A stretch of DNA of 64,000 nucleotides from Rhodovulum sp. MB263 (lineage in GTDB: Bacteria; Pseudomonadota; Alphaproteobacteria; Rhodobacterales; Rhodobacteraceae), in the NCBI RefSeq assembly GCF_002073975.1, contig NZ_CP020384.1:62001-126000 (forward strand), written 5' to 3'. Both the position numbers and the translations under genes were made by a program. Below, one piece after another: positions 16,294-27,709 of the stretch; the first letter of the stretch is position 1, and each line of letters starts with the position of its first letter. Under the pieces are notes generated by a model that saw nothing but the letters and a program-made list of their open reading frames with translations, ran no database searches and was not told where the DNA came from.

Positions 16294-18954
16294 CTATTCC
16301 GGCCCGGCCAGCGCTTTCAGCTCGTAGATCAGGTCCAGCGCCTCGCGCGGGCTCAACTCGTCGGGATGGATCGCCGACAGCCGGTTTGCCAGAGGCGAGG
16401 GACCTGCGGGCGCGGGCTTCGGCGGTTGCGGGATCGCCGCGGCCGAGAACAGCGGCAGATCGTCGATCAGCGCAGAGGGCGTCCGCCCGCCCTCGCGTTC
16501 GCCCCGTTCCAGCGCGTCAAGCACCACCCGGGCGCGCTCGACGACGCTGTCGGGCAGGCCCGCCAGCCGCGCCACCTGCACCCCGTAGGACCGGTCCGCC
16601 GCGCCCTTGCGCACCTCGTGCAGGAAGATCACGTCGCCTTCCCATTCCTTCACCGCAACTGTGGCGTTCTCGACGCCCGAGAGCTTTTGCGTCAGCGCCG
16701 TCATCTCGTGGTAATGGGTGGCAAAGAGCGCGCGGCAGCGGTTCGCGTCATGCAGATGCTCGAGCGTCGCCCAGGCGATGGACAGCCCGTCATAGGTGGC
16801 GGTGCCGCGTCCGATCTCGTCGAGGATCACCAGCGCCCGGTCGTCGGCCTGATTGAGGATCGCGGCGGTCTCGACCATCTCGACCATGAAGGTCGAGCGT
16901 CCGCGCGCCAGATCGTCCGCGGCGCCGACCCGGCTGAAAAGCTGCGACACCAATCCGATATGGGCCGAGGCGGCGGGCACGAAGCTGCCCGCCTGTGCCA
17001 GCAGCGCGATCAGCGCATTCTGCCGCAGGAAGGTCGATTTGCCCGACATGTTGGGCCCGGTCAGAAGCCAGATCGCGGCGCCGCTTTCGGCCTGGGCCAG
17101 ATCGCAGTCATTGGCGATGAAAGGGGCGCCGCCCTGACGCCTCAGCGCGCGTTCCACCACCGGGTGACGTCCGCCCGCCACGTCAAAGGCGCGGCTGTCA
17201 TCGACCAGCGGCTCGCACCAGTCCTCGCCCCGGGCCAGATCGGCAAGCCCGGTCGCAAGGTCGATCTCGGCCAGGGCCGAAGCGGCCTGACCGACCGGGC
17301 CCGCGCAGTCAAGAATGGCGCCTTTCAGGCTGTCATAGAGCCGTTTTTCGATCTCCAGCGCCCGGTTCCCGGCATTCAGGATGCGGGTTTCCAGTTCCGA
17401 CAGCTCGACCGTGGTGAAGCGCAGCGCATTGGCCGTGGTCTGGCGGTGGATGAAGGTATCCGACAGCGGCGGCGACAGCATCCGTTCGGCATGGGTGGCG
17501 GTGACCTCGATGAAATAGCCCAGCACGTTGTTGTGCTTGATCTTCAGTGAGGAAATCCCGGTTTCTTCGGCAAAGCCCGCCTGCATCCGCGCGATCACGC
17601 CACGGCCCTCGTCGCGCAGCGTGCGTGCCTCGTCCAGCCCGGTATCGAAGCCCGTGGCGATGAAACCGCCATCGCGGACCAACAGCGGCGGTTCGGCCAC
17701 CAGAGCCCGGTCGAGCAGATCGCAAAGCGTGTCATGCCCGGTCAGCGCCGCCCGCGCATCGCTTAGCGTTTGCGGCAGCCCGTCGTCCAGAAGCCCGGCC
17801 ACGTCCGCGGCCTGGGTCAGCCCGTTGCGGATCGCCGCCAGATCCCGCGGCCCGCCCCGGTCGAGCCCCAGCCGCGACAGCGCCCGGTCGATATCGGGGC
17901 ATTTCCGCAGGCTGTCGCGCAGGGCGGCGCAAAGCCCGGCATCCTCGACCAGCGCCCGGACCGCCGCGAGCCGGGCATGGATCGTCGGCAGATCGCGCGA
18001 GGGGCTGGAGATCCGCCGTTCCAGCAACCGCGCGCCTGCGGCGGTGACGCTGCGGTCGATGGCCGCCAGCAGGCTGCCCTCGCGGCCGCCGGACAGGCTG
18101 GCGGTCAGTTCCAGATTGCGCCGGGTCGCGGCGTCGATCTGCATGGTGCCGCCCATCGCCTCGCGCACCGGCGGGCGCAGGAGCGGCAGCTTGCCCTTCT
18201 GGGTGATCTCCAGATAGTCGACCAGCGCCCCCATCGCCGACAGCTCGGCGCGCGAGAAGGTGCCGAAGCCCTCGAGCGTGCCCACCGAGAACAGCCCGGT
18301 CAGACGGGTTTCGGCCGAGCTGCTGTCGAAACTCGCGCGCGAGAGCGGCGTGACCGAGGCGCCGGATTCAGAGACTATCTCGGCCCAATCGCGTTCTGTT
18401 GCCTCGTTCAGAAGCACTTCGCGCGGGGCCAGACGTGCGAGTTCGGCGCCCAGCCGCACGCCCGGGCAGCCCATGGTGCGAAAGGCGCCGGTCGAGATGT
18501 CGACCCAGGCCAGCGCGGCCTCGCCCCTGACCTCGGCGAAGGCGGCAAGGAAGTTGTGGCGCCGCGCCTCCAGCAGCGTTTCCTCGGTCAGCGTGCCCGG
18601 CGTGACCAGCCTGACCACGTCGCGCTTCACGACCGATTTCGAGCCGCGCTTCTTGGCCTCGGCCGGGTCTTCCATCTGTTCGCAGACCGCGACCCGGAAC
18701 CCCTTGCGGATCAGCGTCAGCAGATAGCTTTCAGCGGCATGGACGGGCACGCCGCACATCGGGATGTCTTCGCCCAGATGCTTGCCGCGCTTTGTCAGCG
18801 CGATGTCCAGCGCCTGGGCCGCGGCCACGGCATCATCGAAGAACATCTCGTAGAAATCGCCCATCCGATAGAACAGCAGCGCGCCCGGATGGGCGCGCTT
18901 GATTTCCAGATATTGCGCCATCATCGGCGTCACGGTGTTGGGCGTATCGCTCAC
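16294..18954 (-). CDS. mutS: DNA mismatch repair protein MutS
   Basis: MutS recognises mismatches and starts repair with MutL. From the GTG at 18954 it has 886 residues. The mismatch-binding motif [18 protein letters not shown] is about 25 residues in, with the phenylalanine-x-glutamate (FYE) that wedges into DNA. Walker A is [16 protein letters not shown] and Walker [16 protein letters not shown]. The start is preceded by GGGAGA; an ATG at 18999 is also in frame and would add 15 residues. The C-terminal helix-turn-helix ends with the family-typical [15 protein letters not shown]. Confidence 0.95.
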   Translation of the reverse strand: MSDTPNTVTPMMAQYLEIKRAHPGALLFYRMGDFYEMFFDDAVAAAQALDIALTKRGKHLGEDIPMCGVPVHAAESYLLTLIRKGFRVAVCEQMEDPAEAKKRGSKSVVKRDVVRLVTPGTLTEETLLEARRHNFLAAFAEVRGEAALAWVDISTGAFRTMGCPGVRLGAELARLAPREVLLNEATERDWAEIVSESGASVTPLSRASFDSSSAETRLTGLFSVGTLEGFGTFSRAELSAMGALVDYLEITQKGKLPLLRPPVREAMGGTMQIDAATRRNLELTASLSGGREGSLLAAIDRSVTAAGARLLERRISSPSRDLPTIHARLAAVRALVEDAGLCAALRDSLRKCPDIDRALSRLGLDRGGPRDLAAIRNGLTQAADVAGLLDDGLPQTLSDARAALTGHDTLCDLLDRALVAEPPLLVRDGGFIATGFDTGLDEARTLRDEGRGVIARMQAGFAEETGISSLKIKHNNVLGYFIEVTATHAERMLSPPLSDTFIHRQTTANALRFTTVELSELETRILNAGNRALEIEKRLYDSLKGAILDCAGPVGQAASALAEIDLATGLADLARGEDWCEPLVDDSRAFDVAGGRHPVVERALRRQGGAPFIANDCDLAQAESGAAIWLLTGPNMSGKSTFLRQNALIALLAQAGSFVPAASAHIGLVSQLFSRVGAADDLARGRSTFMVEMVETAAILNQADDRALVILDEIGRGTATYDGLSIAWATLEHLHDANRCRALFATHYHEMTALTQKLSGVENATVAVKEWEGDVIFLHEVRKGAADRSYGVQVARLAGLPDSVVERARVVLDALERGEREGGRTPSALIDDLPLFSAAAIPQPPKPAPAGPSPLANRLSAIHPDELSPREALDLIYELKALAGPE

Positions 18955-19061
18955 CCGATCTCTCCCTCGGCTGACCTGCTGCACCCTAGAGAACGTCACA
19001 ACCGAGGAAAAGAGCGATTGGTCGCGCCATCGCCCGGAAGGAGCGAGCCAGTTCCATATTG

Positions 19062-19075
19062 TGACAGGTCTGTCA
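19062..19075. promoter_or_regulatory. Perfect palindrome upstream of the YrbL-like gene
   Basis: TGACAG-GT-CTGTCA is an exact inverted repeat with 6-base arms, ending 13 bases before the ATG at 19089. Its position fits a repressor operator. I do not recognise the protein that would bind it. Confidence 0.4.
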
Positions 19076-19088
19076 GTCCGTTAGGTAC

Positions 19089-19796
19089 ATGCGGTCTCAG
19101 CGAGACGATGAATTTGGTACCGGTATGCTATTGAATCGAAAGCCCCTTATCCTGCGGGACAAACCGCAAGTCGCACGCGGCAACAAGCGCGCGCTGTTTC
19201 TCATCGACGGCTATCCCGATGTCGTGGTCAAGGTGGTTCTGCCCCGCGAGGGCGGCACCAACATGACCTGGTACAAACGCTTGCTGCGCCGCTTTTTGCC
19301 CTCGACCAACTATCGCTTTCTGTTTCGCGAATACAAATGCTACCTGGCGGCCAAACTGGCGCAGGCCGGCCAGTCCGGCGCTCTGCCGATCGTCGAGCTG
19401 CGGGGTCTGGTGCAGACCGATCTGGGCCCGGGGATGATCGCGGAACGGATCACGGATGGGAAAGGAAACCTGGGCACCAGCCTGCGCGAGATGATCCTGC
19501 GCAACGAGTTCCAGGAGCACCATCTGGAGTTGTTGAACGATTTCGTGCGGCGGATCTTTGCGTGGCGCGTTCGCGCGAATGACCTGAGCCCGAGCAATAT
19601 TCTTTTTGGTCAGAGGGCCGGGGTTCCCCAATTCGTGCTTGTTGACGGCCTCGGGGACAGTCATCTAATTCCGTTACGAACCTGGTCCAGCCACCTCAAC
19701 GAGCGAAGCCTGTGCAAACGCTTTGAGGATACGAGCCGCGTGACCGGATTGACCTGGGATGCGAAAGACCGCGTTTTCGGCCTTCCGCGCCGTTAG
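19089..19796 (+). CDS. YrbL family (PhoP-network-type) protein
   Basis: The 235-residue protein looks like the YrbL family, whose members resemble small-molecule or lipid kinases of the protein-kinase fold. The N-terminus has a nucleotide-grip-like LILRDKPQVARGNKRALFLI, a lysine-bearing strand (PDVVVKVVL) and the catalytic-loop-like NDLSPSNILFG near residue 165, followed by FVLVDGLGDS, which stands in place of a DFG/IDG motif. Biochemical function is not established. A second ATG at 19125 (MLLNRKPLI) is possible. It is followed 15 bases later by maeB, but the two are probably unrelated in function. Confidence 0.72.
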   Translation: MRSQRDDEFGTGMLLNRKPLILRDKPQVARGNKRALFLIDGYPDVVVKVVLPREGGTNMTWYKRLLRRFLPSTNYRFLFREYKCYLAAKLAQAGQSGALPIVELRGLVQTDLGPGMIAERITDGKGNLGTSLREMILRNEFQEHHLELLNDFVRRIFAWRVRANDLSPSNILFGQRAGVPQFVLVDGLGDSHLIPLRTWSSHLNERSLCKRFEDTSRVTGLTWDAKDRVFGLPRR

Positions 19797-19811
19797 ATAA
19801 GGATCTGCGCC

Positions 19812-22070
19812 TTGAGCAAGACGACCCGCCCGACCCCCGAAGAGGCGCTGAGTTATCATATCGATCCCGTGCCGGGGAAATACGAGATCGTGGCGACCAA
19901 GCCCATGACCACCCAGCGCGACCTCAGCCTGGCCTACAGCCCGGGCGTGGCGGTGCCGGTTCAGGCCATCGCCGATGCGCCCGAGACCGCCTATGACTAC
20001 ACATGCAAGGGCAACATGGTCGCCGTCATCTCGAACGGCACCGCGATCCTCGGCATGGGCAATCTGGGCGCGCTGGCCTCGAAGCCGGTGATGGAGGGCA
20101 AGTCGGTCCTGTTCAAGCGCTTTGCCGATGTGAACGCGGTCGATATCGAGCTGGATACCGAGGACCCCGAAGAGATCATCCGGGCGGTGCGGCTGATGGG
20201 GCCGACCTTCGGCGGCATCAACCTCGAGGACATCAAGGCGCCCGAGTGCTTCATCATCGAGCAGCGGCTCAAGGAAGAGATGGACATTCCGGTCTTCCAT
20301 GACGACCAGCACGGCACCGCGGTGATCTGCGCAGCGGGGCTGATCAACGCGCTGCACCTGTCGGGCAAGAAGATCGAGGAATGCCGGATCGTGCTGAACG
20401 GCGCCGGTGCGGCCGGGATCGCCTGCCTGGAACTGGTCAAGTCGATGGGGGCGAAGCATGACAACTGCATCGCCTGCGATACCAAGGGTGTGATCTATCA
20501 GGGCCGCACCGAGGGCATGAACCAGTGGAAATCGGCCCATGCCGCCCATACCGATGCCCGCACGCTGGAAGAGGCGATGGTGGGCGCCGACGTGTTCCTG
20601 GGCGTCAGCGCAAAGGGCGCGGTGACGCCCGGGATGGTGGCCTCGATGGCCGAGAATCCGGTCATCTTCGCGATGGCGAATCCCGATCCCGAGATCACGC
20701 CCGAAGAGGCGCAGGAGGTCAGGCCCGATGCCATCGTCGCGACCGGCCGGTCGGACTATCCGAACCAGGTCAACAACGTGCTGGGCTTTCCCTATCTCTT
20801 CCGCGGCGCGCTAGACATCCATGCCCGGGCGATCAATGACGAGATGAAGATCGCCTGCGCCGAGGCGCTGGCCGCACTTGCGCGCGAGGATGTGCCTGAC
20901 GAGGTCGCCATGGCCTATGGCAAGAAACTGACCTTCGGGCGCGATTACATCATTCCGACGCCTTTCGATCCGCGTCTGATCTATACCATTCCGCCGGCGG
21001 TGGCGCGCGCGGGGATGGATACCGGCGTGGCGCGGCGGCCCATCGTCGACATGGACGAGTACGAACAGCGGCTGAAGGCGCGGATGGATCCCACCGCCTC
21101 GATCCTGTCGGGGATCGCGGCGCGCGCCAAGGCCGCACAGGCGCGCATGATCTTTGCCGAGGGCGATGACGAGAGGGTGCTGCGCGCCGCGGTCGGCTAT
21201 CACCGTGCGGGCTATGGCCAGGCCATCGTCGTCGGCCGCGAGGCCGAGGTGAGGGAAAAGCTCGAACAGGCCGGTCTGGGCGATGCCTATCGCGAGATCG
21301 AGGTGGTCAATGCCGCCAATACCCGCCATCTCGAGTCCTATCGCGCGTTCCTCTATCAACGGCTGCAGCGCAAGGGCTTCGACACCCATGACATCAACCG
21401 GCTTGCCGCGCGCGACCGGCATGTGTTCTCGGCGCTGATGCTGGCGCATGGCCATGGCGATGCGCTGGTGACCGGCGCGACGCGGAAATCGGCCCATGTG
21501 CTGGAGCTGATCAACCACGTCTTCGACGCCCGCGCCCAGGACGGGGCGGTCGGCGTCACCGCGCTTCTTCACAAGGGCAAGATCGTCTTCATCGCCGATA
21601 CGCTGGTGCATGAATGGCCCGAGGAAGAGGATCTGGCCAATATCGCGGTCCATGCGGCCGAAGTGGCGCGTGGCCTCGGCATCGAGCCGCGCGTGGCCTT
21701 CCTCAGCTTCTCGACCTTCGGCTATCCGGTCAGCGAGCGGGCGACCAAGATGCATCGTGCCTCCGAGGTGCTGGCCAAACGCGGTGTCGATTTCGAATTC
21801 GACGGCGAGATGACGGTCGATGTGGCACTGAACCCGACCGCGATGGCGCGCTATCCGTTCTGTCGCCTGTCGGGGCCTGCCAATGTGCTGGTGGTGCCGG
21901 CCCGGCATTCGGCCTCGATTTCGGTCAAGCTGATGCAGGAAATGGCAGGGGCCACGGTGATCGGTCCGATCCTCGCAGGTGTCGAGAAGCCGATCCAGAT
22001 CTGCTCCACGGTCTCGACGGTCAACGACATCCTGAACATGGCCCTGCTGGCCGCCTGCGAGGTCGGCTGA
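19812..22070 (+). CDS. maeB: NADP-dependent malic enzyme with phosphotransacetylase-like domain
   Basis: This enzyme converts malate to pyruvate and CO2 with NADP, giving NADPH and pyruvate for growth on C4 acids. The 752-residue protein starts at a TTG. Residues 1-430 hold the malic-enzyme domain (LAYSPGVAVPVQAIA, VFHDDQHGTAVICAAGLINA, NAD(P) loop LNGAGAAGIACLE). Residues 430-752 resemble a phosphotransacetylase (FAEGDDERVLRAAVGYHRAG, SFSTFGYPVSERATKMHRA), which in MaeB proteins is regulatory and not catalytic. Length and fusion are normal for proteobacterial MaeB. It converges on msrA with a 4-base gap. Confidence 0.95.
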   Translation: MSKTTRPTPEEALSYHIDPVPGKYEIVATKPMTTQRDLSLAYSPGVAVPVQAIADAPETAYDYTCKGNMVAVISNGTAILGMGNLGALASKPVMEGKSVLFKRFADVNAVDIELDTEDPEEIIRAVRLMGPTFGGINLEDIKAPECFIIEQRLKEEMDIPVFHDDQHGTAVICAAGLINALHLSGKKIEECRIVLNGAGAAGIACLELVKSMGAKHDNCIACDTKGVIYQGRTEGMNQWKSAHAAHTDARTLEEAMVGADVFLGVSAKGAVTPGMVASMAENPVIFAMANPDPEITPEEAQEVRPDAIVATGRSDYPNQVNNVLGFPYLFRGALDIHARAINDEMKIACAEALAALAREDVPDEVAMAYGKKLTFGRDYIIPTPFDPRLIYTIPPAVARAGMDTGVARRPIVDMDEYEQRLKARMDPTASILSGIAARAKAAQARMIFAEGDDERVLRAAVGYHRAGYGQAIVVGREAEVREKLEQAGLGDAYREIEVVNAANTRHLESYRAFLYQRLQRKGFDTHDINRLAARDRHVFSALMLAHGHGDALVTGATRKSAHVLELINHVFDARAQDGAVGVTALLHKGKIVFIADTLVHEWPEEEDLANIAVHAAEVARGLGIEPRVAFLSFSTFGYPVSERATKMHRASEVLAKRGVDFEFDGEMTVDVALNPTAMARYPFCRLSGPANVLVVPARHSASISVKLMQEMAGATVIGPILAGVEKPIQICSTVSTVNDILNMALLAACEVG

Positions 22071-22074
22071 GCCG

Positions 22075-22740
22075 TCAGGACCCTGAAAAGGCTGCCGCGT
22101 CGCCCCAGAGGGCTTTGACCCGGGCGTCGCGGCCGCAGGCCTTGCGGTAAAGCTTGTAGGCCTCGGCCTTCGATTTCGGTCCAAACCGGGTCAGGATCAG
22201 GCCGGTCTGCCGGTAGTAGTCCTGGTGATAGGCCTCGGCCTCGTAGAACGGCCCGGCCTCTAGGACCGGGGTCACGATCTCCTGCGACAGGGCGCTCCGG
22301 GCCTCGGCCTTTGCAACCTCTGCCGCCTCTCTTTCGGCCGGATCAGAGACGAAAATGGCCGTGCGATAGCTGTCTCCGCGGTCGCAGAACTGCCCGCCCG
22401 GATCGGTCGGATCGACAGACCGGAAGAACAGCGACAGGAGTTCGGGATAGCTGACCCGCTCCGGATCATAGGTGATGCGGACCGCCTCGTAATGACCGGT
22501 GCCGCCATGCGAGACATCGCGATAGGTGGGGTTTTCCAGGGTGCCGCCGGTATAGCCCGAGACCACCCCGCTCACGCCCGGAACGCTTTCGAAATCGGCC
22601 TCGACGCACCAGAAGCAGCCGCCCGCGAAGATCGCGGTTTCGGGCTCTGTGGCCTGTGCCCTGCCGCCCTTGACCATGTAGCCGAGCACGAGCGCGAGCA
22701 TCAGCAGAACCGGTTTCATCGCCTTGAGGGACATCGCCAT
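22075..22740 (-). CDS. msrA: Peptide methionine-S-sulfoxide reductase, exported form
   Basis: MsrA reduces methionine S-sulfoxide in oxidised proteins. From the ATG at 22740 the protein has 221 residues and starts with a hydrophobic leader ([20 protein letters not shown], then a cut region near ARAQATEP), so it probably acts in the periplasm. The active-site motif [14 protein letters not shown] is at about residues 39-52, and [20 protein letters not shown] and the YHQDYY block are conserved. The stop is 4 bases from maeB's stop (convergent). An upstream hairpin separates it from argG. A reading frame upstream of 22740 has no signal-peptide or family character. Confidence 0.9.
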   Translation of the reverse strand: MAMSLKAMKPVLLMLALVLGYMVKGGRAQATEPETAIFAGGCFWCVEADFESVPGVSGVVSGYTGGTLENPTYRDVSHGGTGHYEAVRITYDPERVSYPELLSLFFRSVDPTDPGGQFCDRGDSYRTAIFVSDPAEREAAEVAKAEARSALSQEIVTPVLEAGPFYEAEAYHQDYYRQTGLILTRFGPKSKAEAYKLYRKACGRDARVKALWGDAAAFSGS

Positions 22741-22825
22741 GGCCTGTCGTCCTTTTCCGTCTCGGGGCGGAGGATAGGCATCCGGAGATCGGCCGTGAAA
22801 CCCACAAGCGCGTGAGGTCACGAAG

Positions 22826-22855
22826 GCGGGACCGGCACGGTTGGGCCGGTCCCGC
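22826..22855 (-). terminator. Hairpin after argG
   Basis: Arms GCGGGACCGGC (22826-22836) and GCCGGTCCCGC (22845-22855) form an 11-base perfect stem just beyond the argG stop. There is no T-run behind it, so it may need Rho or act as an mRNA end stabiliser. Confidence 0.55.
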
Positions 22856-22862
22856 GAGGGGC

Positions 22863-24095
<1,233 letters not shown>

Positions 24096-24224
24096 GGAGC
24101 CACCTTTCGACTGTCGGACAACGCGCGGCGGATAGCCCTTTTCCGCCGACAGGGCAAGGGAACCCGCGATTTGCGGGCTTCGGCGCCGCTTGCACCCGGC
24201 GCCGATCCGCGCCAATGCTGCGCC

Positions 24225-25472
24225 ATGACCGATTTCGCCGAAAAGGCGCGTGCTGCCGAAAAGGCGATGCGCGCGCTGTTCCCGCCCACACCGCTGCAGC
24301 ACAACCTGCATCTGTCCGAACGCTACAAGGCCGATATCTGGCTCAAGCGTGAAGATCTCAGCCCGGTGCGCTCCTACAAGCTGCGCGGGGCCTTCAACGC
24401 CATGCGCAAGGTGCTGGCGGGTGCGCCCGAGGCGCCGGTCTTCGTCTGTGCGAGCGCGGGCAACCATGCCCAGGGCGTGGCCTTTGCCTGCCGCCATTTC
24501 GGGGTGCGGGGCGTGATCTTCATGCCGGTGACGACACCCCAGCAGAAGATCGGCAAGACGAGGGTCTTCGGCGGCGACAATATCGAGATCCGGCTGACCG
24601 GCGATTATTTCGACGACACGCTGGCCTCGGCCCAGGAGTATTGCCGCGAGGCGGGCGGTCATTTCCTCGCTCCCTTCGACGACGAGGACGTGATCGAGGG
24701 CCAGGCTTCGGTCGCGGTCGAGATGATGTCGGTGCTCTATCACACACCCGACATGGTGATCCTGCCGGTGGGCGGCGGCGGTCTTGCGGCCGGCGTGGTG
24801 TCGTTCCTGCGCGAGACCGCGCCCGAGATCGGCTTCCGCTTTGTCGAGCCGGTGGGCGGCGCCTCGCTGACTGCGGCGCTGGCCGAGGGCGCGCCGGTGA
24901 CGCTGCCGAAGGTCGACACCTTCGTCGACGGCGCGGCGGTGGCGCGGATCGGGGCGCGGACCTTCGACCGGCTTCGCGGCATCGATCCGGCCCAGGTGCT
25001 CTGCGCGCCCGAGGACCGGATCTGCACCACCATCCTCGAATTGCTGAATGTCGAGGGGATCGTGCTCGAGCCCGCAGGCGCGATGTCGGTCGACGTGTTG
25101 CCCCAGCTTGCCGACGAGATCGTGGGCAAGTCGGTGATCTGCGTCACCTCGGGCGGGAATTTCGATTTCGAGCGGCTGCCCGAGGTCAAGGAACGCGCCC
25201 AGCGGTTTTCCGGGCTGAAGAAGTATTTCATTCTGCGGATGCCGCAGCGGCCGGGCGCATTGCGCGATTTTCTCGACCTGCTGGGACCGGAGGACGATAT
25301 TGCCCGCTTCGAGTATCTCAAGAAATCGGCCCGTAATTTCGGCACTGTCCTGATCGGGATCGAAACCGCCGATGCGCGCAACTTCGCCGCGCTTTTCGCG
25401 CGCATGGATGCTCAGGGCCTGAGCTATCGCGACATTACCGACGATCCGACGCTGGCCGATTTCCTGATCTGA
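24225..25472 (+). CDS. ilvA: Threonine ammonia-lyase (threonine dehydratase)
   Basis: IlvA deaminates threonine to 2-oxobutanoate, the first step to isoleucine. The 415-residue protein has the PLP lysine in [14 protein letters not shown], the [16 protein letters not shown] loop and the glycine-rich PLP phosphate pocket [16 protein letters not shown] single C-terminal ACT-like regulatory region ([18 protein letters not shown]) is present, which suggests the shorter IlvA form controlled by isoleucine or valine. The start at 24225 follows a divergent promoter region shared with argG. The stop is 14 bases before the Hpt gene, which is convergent. Confidence 0.95.
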   Translation: MTDFAEKARAAEKAMRALFPPTPLQHNLHLSERYKADIWLKREDLSPVRSYKLRGAFNAMRKVLAGAPEAPVFVCASAGNHAQGVAFACRHFGVRGVIFMPVTTPQQKIGKTRVFGGDNIEIRLTGDYFDDTLASAQEYCREAGGHFLAPFDDEDVIEGQASVAVEMMSVLYHTPDMVILPVGGGGLAAGVVSFLRETAPEIGFRFVEPVGGASLTAALAEGAPVTLPKVDTFVDGAAVARIGARTFDRLRGIDPAQVLCAPEDRICTTILELLNVEGIVLEPAGAMSVDVLPQLADEIVGKSVICVTSGGNFDFERLPEVKERAQRFSGLKKYFILRMPQRPGALRDFLDLLGPEDDIARFEYLKKSARNFGTVLIGIETADARNFAALFARMDAQGLSYRDITDDPTLADFLI

Positions 25473-25486
25473 CCGGGGCCGGAAGC

Positions 25487-25816
25487 TCAGGCGACGTCGC
25501 GCCGGATCCAGGCCTTGGCCAGAAGCTCGGCCTTGGCGCTGGCATAGGCCGCAAGCAAAGGGGCCAGATCGATATCTTCGCGTTCCGCGAGCTGATGCTC
25601 GACGTCCTGGCAGCGCCTGCAGAAATCCCTGAAGCCGAGATTGAGCGCCGAGCCGCGCACGAAATGCAGGTCGGCCGCGAGATCGGCCGGGGCGCGCCCC
25701 GGGTCCAGACGACCGATCACCTCGTCGACCTCTTCGAGGAAAAGCTCCAGCACCTCGGCGAAGGCCTCTTCGCCGACTTCGCAACGCAATTCGTCAACGC
25801 GGGTCCAGTTAATCAT
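25487..25816 (-). CDS. Histidine phosphotransfer (Hpt) domain protein
   Basis: A 109-residue single-domain protein of the Hpt fold, a four-helix bundle that relays phosphate between response regulators. The probable phosphoacceptor is His51 in [15 protein letters not shown], matching the H-x-[LF]-[KR]-G-S/A pattern followed by L-G-F. The N-terminus ([20 protein letters not shown]) and the acidic helix before the histidine fit the family. It is divergent from a response regulator fused to a PP2C phosphatase; the two probably share phosphate or act in one partner-switch pathway. A 12-base direct repeat carrying its ribosome site lies just upstream. Confidence 0.88.
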   Translation of the reverse strand: MINWTRVDELRCEVGEEAFAEVLELFLEEVDEVIGRLDPGRAPADLAADLHFVRGSALNLGFRDFCRRCQDVEHQLAEREDIDLAPLLAAYASAKAELLAKAWIRRDVA

Positions 25817-25822
25817 CTTACT

Positions 25823-25851
25823 TGCTCCATCGGCGAACCTGCTCCATCGGC
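25823..25851. repeat. Short direct repeat upstream of the Hpt gene
   Basis: TGCTCCATCGGC occurs twice (25823-25834 and 25840-25851), in a 17-base unit repeated 1.7 times. On the minus strand the copy nearer the gene places GGAG before the ATG at 25816, so the ribosome-binding region itself seems to have been duplicated. Confidence 0.7.
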
Positions 25852-25998
25852 TTCTCGTATCCGCCCCGGGCGAAGACGCTGACGAACACGGCTTAACGGC
25901 TGCCTGAAACTACCCGGTCAGATTGGTCGAATTCGCGCATTCATGGGGCGTTAAGTCGGCGTCTCTATGAACATGTGCAGATCAGGACGGGGACTCCC

Positions 25999-27258
25999 GT
26001 GAACGCCCAACCAGAGTCACAGCCTCTCGACCCGACCGGGTCCAGCCTCGTCCGGCTGGTGCTTCTGGTCGATGACAGCCGCCTGCAGCGGCGCATTCTG
26101 CGCGCTTTGCTGGAACGCTGGGGATATGAGGTCGTCGAATGCGGTTCGGGCGAGGAGGCGCTTGCGATCTGCCGCGAGCGGCCGGTCGACCTGATCATCA
26201 GCGACTGGATGATGCCGGGCATGGACGGGCCCGAATTCTGCCGGGCCTTCCGGGCGCTGCCGCGCGAGAGCTACGGCTATTTCATCCTGCTGACCTCGAA
26301 ATCCGAAACCGTCGAGATGATCCACGGGCTCGATGTCGGGGCCGACGAATTCCTTACCAAGCCGGTCAATGCCAGCGAGCTGCGCGCCCGCATCGCCTCG
26401 GGCGAACGCATCCTAAAGGCCGAACATCAGCTGCGCGAGAACAACCGGCAGCTCAGCGATGCGCTGGCCGAGCTGCGCATATTCTATGACGCGCTCGACC
26501 GCGATCTGGCCGAGGCGCGCAAGCTGCAGCAATCGCTGGTTCCCGAACGCCACCGCCGGTTCGGCGCCTCCGAAGTGTCGCTGCTGTTGCGGCCCTGCGG
26601 CCATGTCGGTGGCGATCTGGTCGGATTCTTTCCCGCCGGTCCCGGCGAGGTCGGGCTGTTTTCGGCCGATGTCTCGGGCCATGGCATCAGCTCGGCCATG
26701 CTGACCGCGCGTCTGGCCGGGCTTCTGGGGTCGCGCTCGCCAGACCAGAACATCGCGCTGGAACCTGCGCCTGGCGGGCAGTACCGCGCCCGACCACCCG
26801 AGGATGTCGCCGCGCATCTCAACCGTCTGTTCCTCGAGGATATCGAGACCGAGCATTACCTCACGCTTCTGCTGGCCATCGTGGCGCTCGATACCGGACA
26901 GATGCGCTTTGTCCAGGCGGGCCACCCGCATCCGGTGCTGTGTCATCCCGATGGCGGCCTCGATTTCATCGGCGAGGGGGGGCTGCCGCTCGGGCTGATC
27001 CCGGGCGCCACATTCGAGCGCTGCGAGCTTCGCCTGCGGCCCGGCGACCGGCTGCTGATGGTGTCGGACGGAATCACCGAATGCCCGGCTCCGGACGGGA
27101 CGCAACTGGGCGATGACGGGCTGCGTCACCTGATCGGGGCCCATGCCGCGGCCCGCGGTCCGGCCTTTCTCGATGCGATCCGCGAGGGGCTGACGGCCTT
27201 TGCAGGGCGAAAGGACCTTCCCGATGACGTCTCGGCCGTCCTGTTCGAGTTCGGCTAG
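25999..27258 (+). CDS. Response regulator fused to PP2C-type (RsbU/SpoIIE) phosphatase
   Basis: The protein joins a receiver domain (about residues 18-135), a coiled-coil linker (LKAEHQLRENNRQLSDALAE) and a PP2C-type serine phosphatase. The receiver has acidic residues in VLLVDDSRLQ, the phosphoacceptor Asp69 in LIISDWMMPGMDG and the lysine in FLTKPVNA. The phosphatase has metal sites in CGHVGGDLVGF, DVSGHGISSAM and the C-terminal DDVSAVLFEFG. Such proteins dephosphorylate anti-sigma-factor antagonists in partner-switch pathways. The GTG at 25999 follows GGACGGGGA; an upstream GTG at 25975 would add 8 residues. No anti-sigma or antagonist gene is in the window. Confidence 0.93.
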   Translation: MNAQPESQPLDPTGSSLVRLVLLVDDSRLQRRILRALLERWGYEVVECGSGEEALAICRERPVDLIISDWMMPGMDGPEFCRAFRALPRESYGYFILLTSKSETVEMIHGLDVGADEFLTKPVNASELRARIASGERILKAEHQLRENNRQLSDALAELRIFYDALDRDLAEARKLQQSLVPERHRRFGASEVSLLLRPCGHVGGDLVGFFPAGPGEVGLFSADVSGHGISSAMLTARLAGLLGSRSPDQNIALEPAPGGQYRARPPEDVAAHLNRLFLEDIETEHYLTLLLAIVALDTGQMRFVQAGHPHPVLCHPDGGLDFIGEGGLPLGLIPGATFERCELRLRPGDRLLMVSDGITECPAPDGTQLGDDGLRHLIGAHAAARGPAFLDAIREGLTAFAGRKDLPDDVSAVLFEFG

Positions 27259-27701
27259 CGGACCTGTCCGAGCCAGCGTTGCAGCATCGCCCGGTCGCCG
27301 GCATTGCCCAATCGCCGGAGCGCCAGGTCGGGCGGCATCCAGACGGCGCTGTGCCCGGGCTCGCCCGGCGGGCCGAGGGGACGGACGGGACGGCCCAGAT
27401 AGACCGTGCAGAGCTTCTCGGCCCAGATCTCGTATTCGGGCATGAAGGTGAAACGGCGGAACGCGCCCAGCCTGCGCCGCAGTGAGACCCGCCAGCCGGT
27501 TTCCTCGAAGGCTTCGCGATGCAGCGCCTGCATGGACGATTCGCCCGGATCGATACCGCCGCCCGGAAGCTGGTATTCGGGAACCGGCGCCTGTTGGTGG
27601 GTCAGCAGCAGCATTCCGTCGCGTTCTAGCAGCGCGTAGGCGCCCGGCCGGAACCTGTAGCGCCGGTCCCTTTGCACCGCCTCGCCGTATCTCCGGATCA
27701 T
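27255..27701 (-). CDS. Nudix hydrolase
   Basis: A 148-residue Nudix protein with the complete signature GGGIDPGESSMQALHREAFEETGW (G-x5-E-x7-RE-x2-EE-x-G) in the middle. The arginine-rich start (MIRRYGEAVQRDRRYRFRPG) and the PEYQLPGGG region are usual for small alphaproteobacterial members. Substrate cannot be told from sequence; several families of this size hydrolyse nucleotide sugars or dNTPs. It is convergent with the PP2C gene, overlapping it by 4 bases, and divergent from hslO. Confidence 0.88.
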   Translation of the reverse strand: MIRRYGEAVQRDRRYRFRPGAYALLERDGMLLLTHQQAPVPEYQLPGGGIDPGESSMQALHREAFEETGWRVSLRRRLGAFRRFTFMPEYEIWAEKLCTVYLGRPVRPLGPPGEPGHSAVWMPPDLALRRLGNAGDRAMLQRWLGQVR

Positions 27702-27709
27702 CGCCGCCT

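Noticed and set aside
22741-22821. An upstream start for msrA (27 extra codons)
   Set aside because: The residues before the ATG at 22740 are charged and would spoil the signal peptide that follows.
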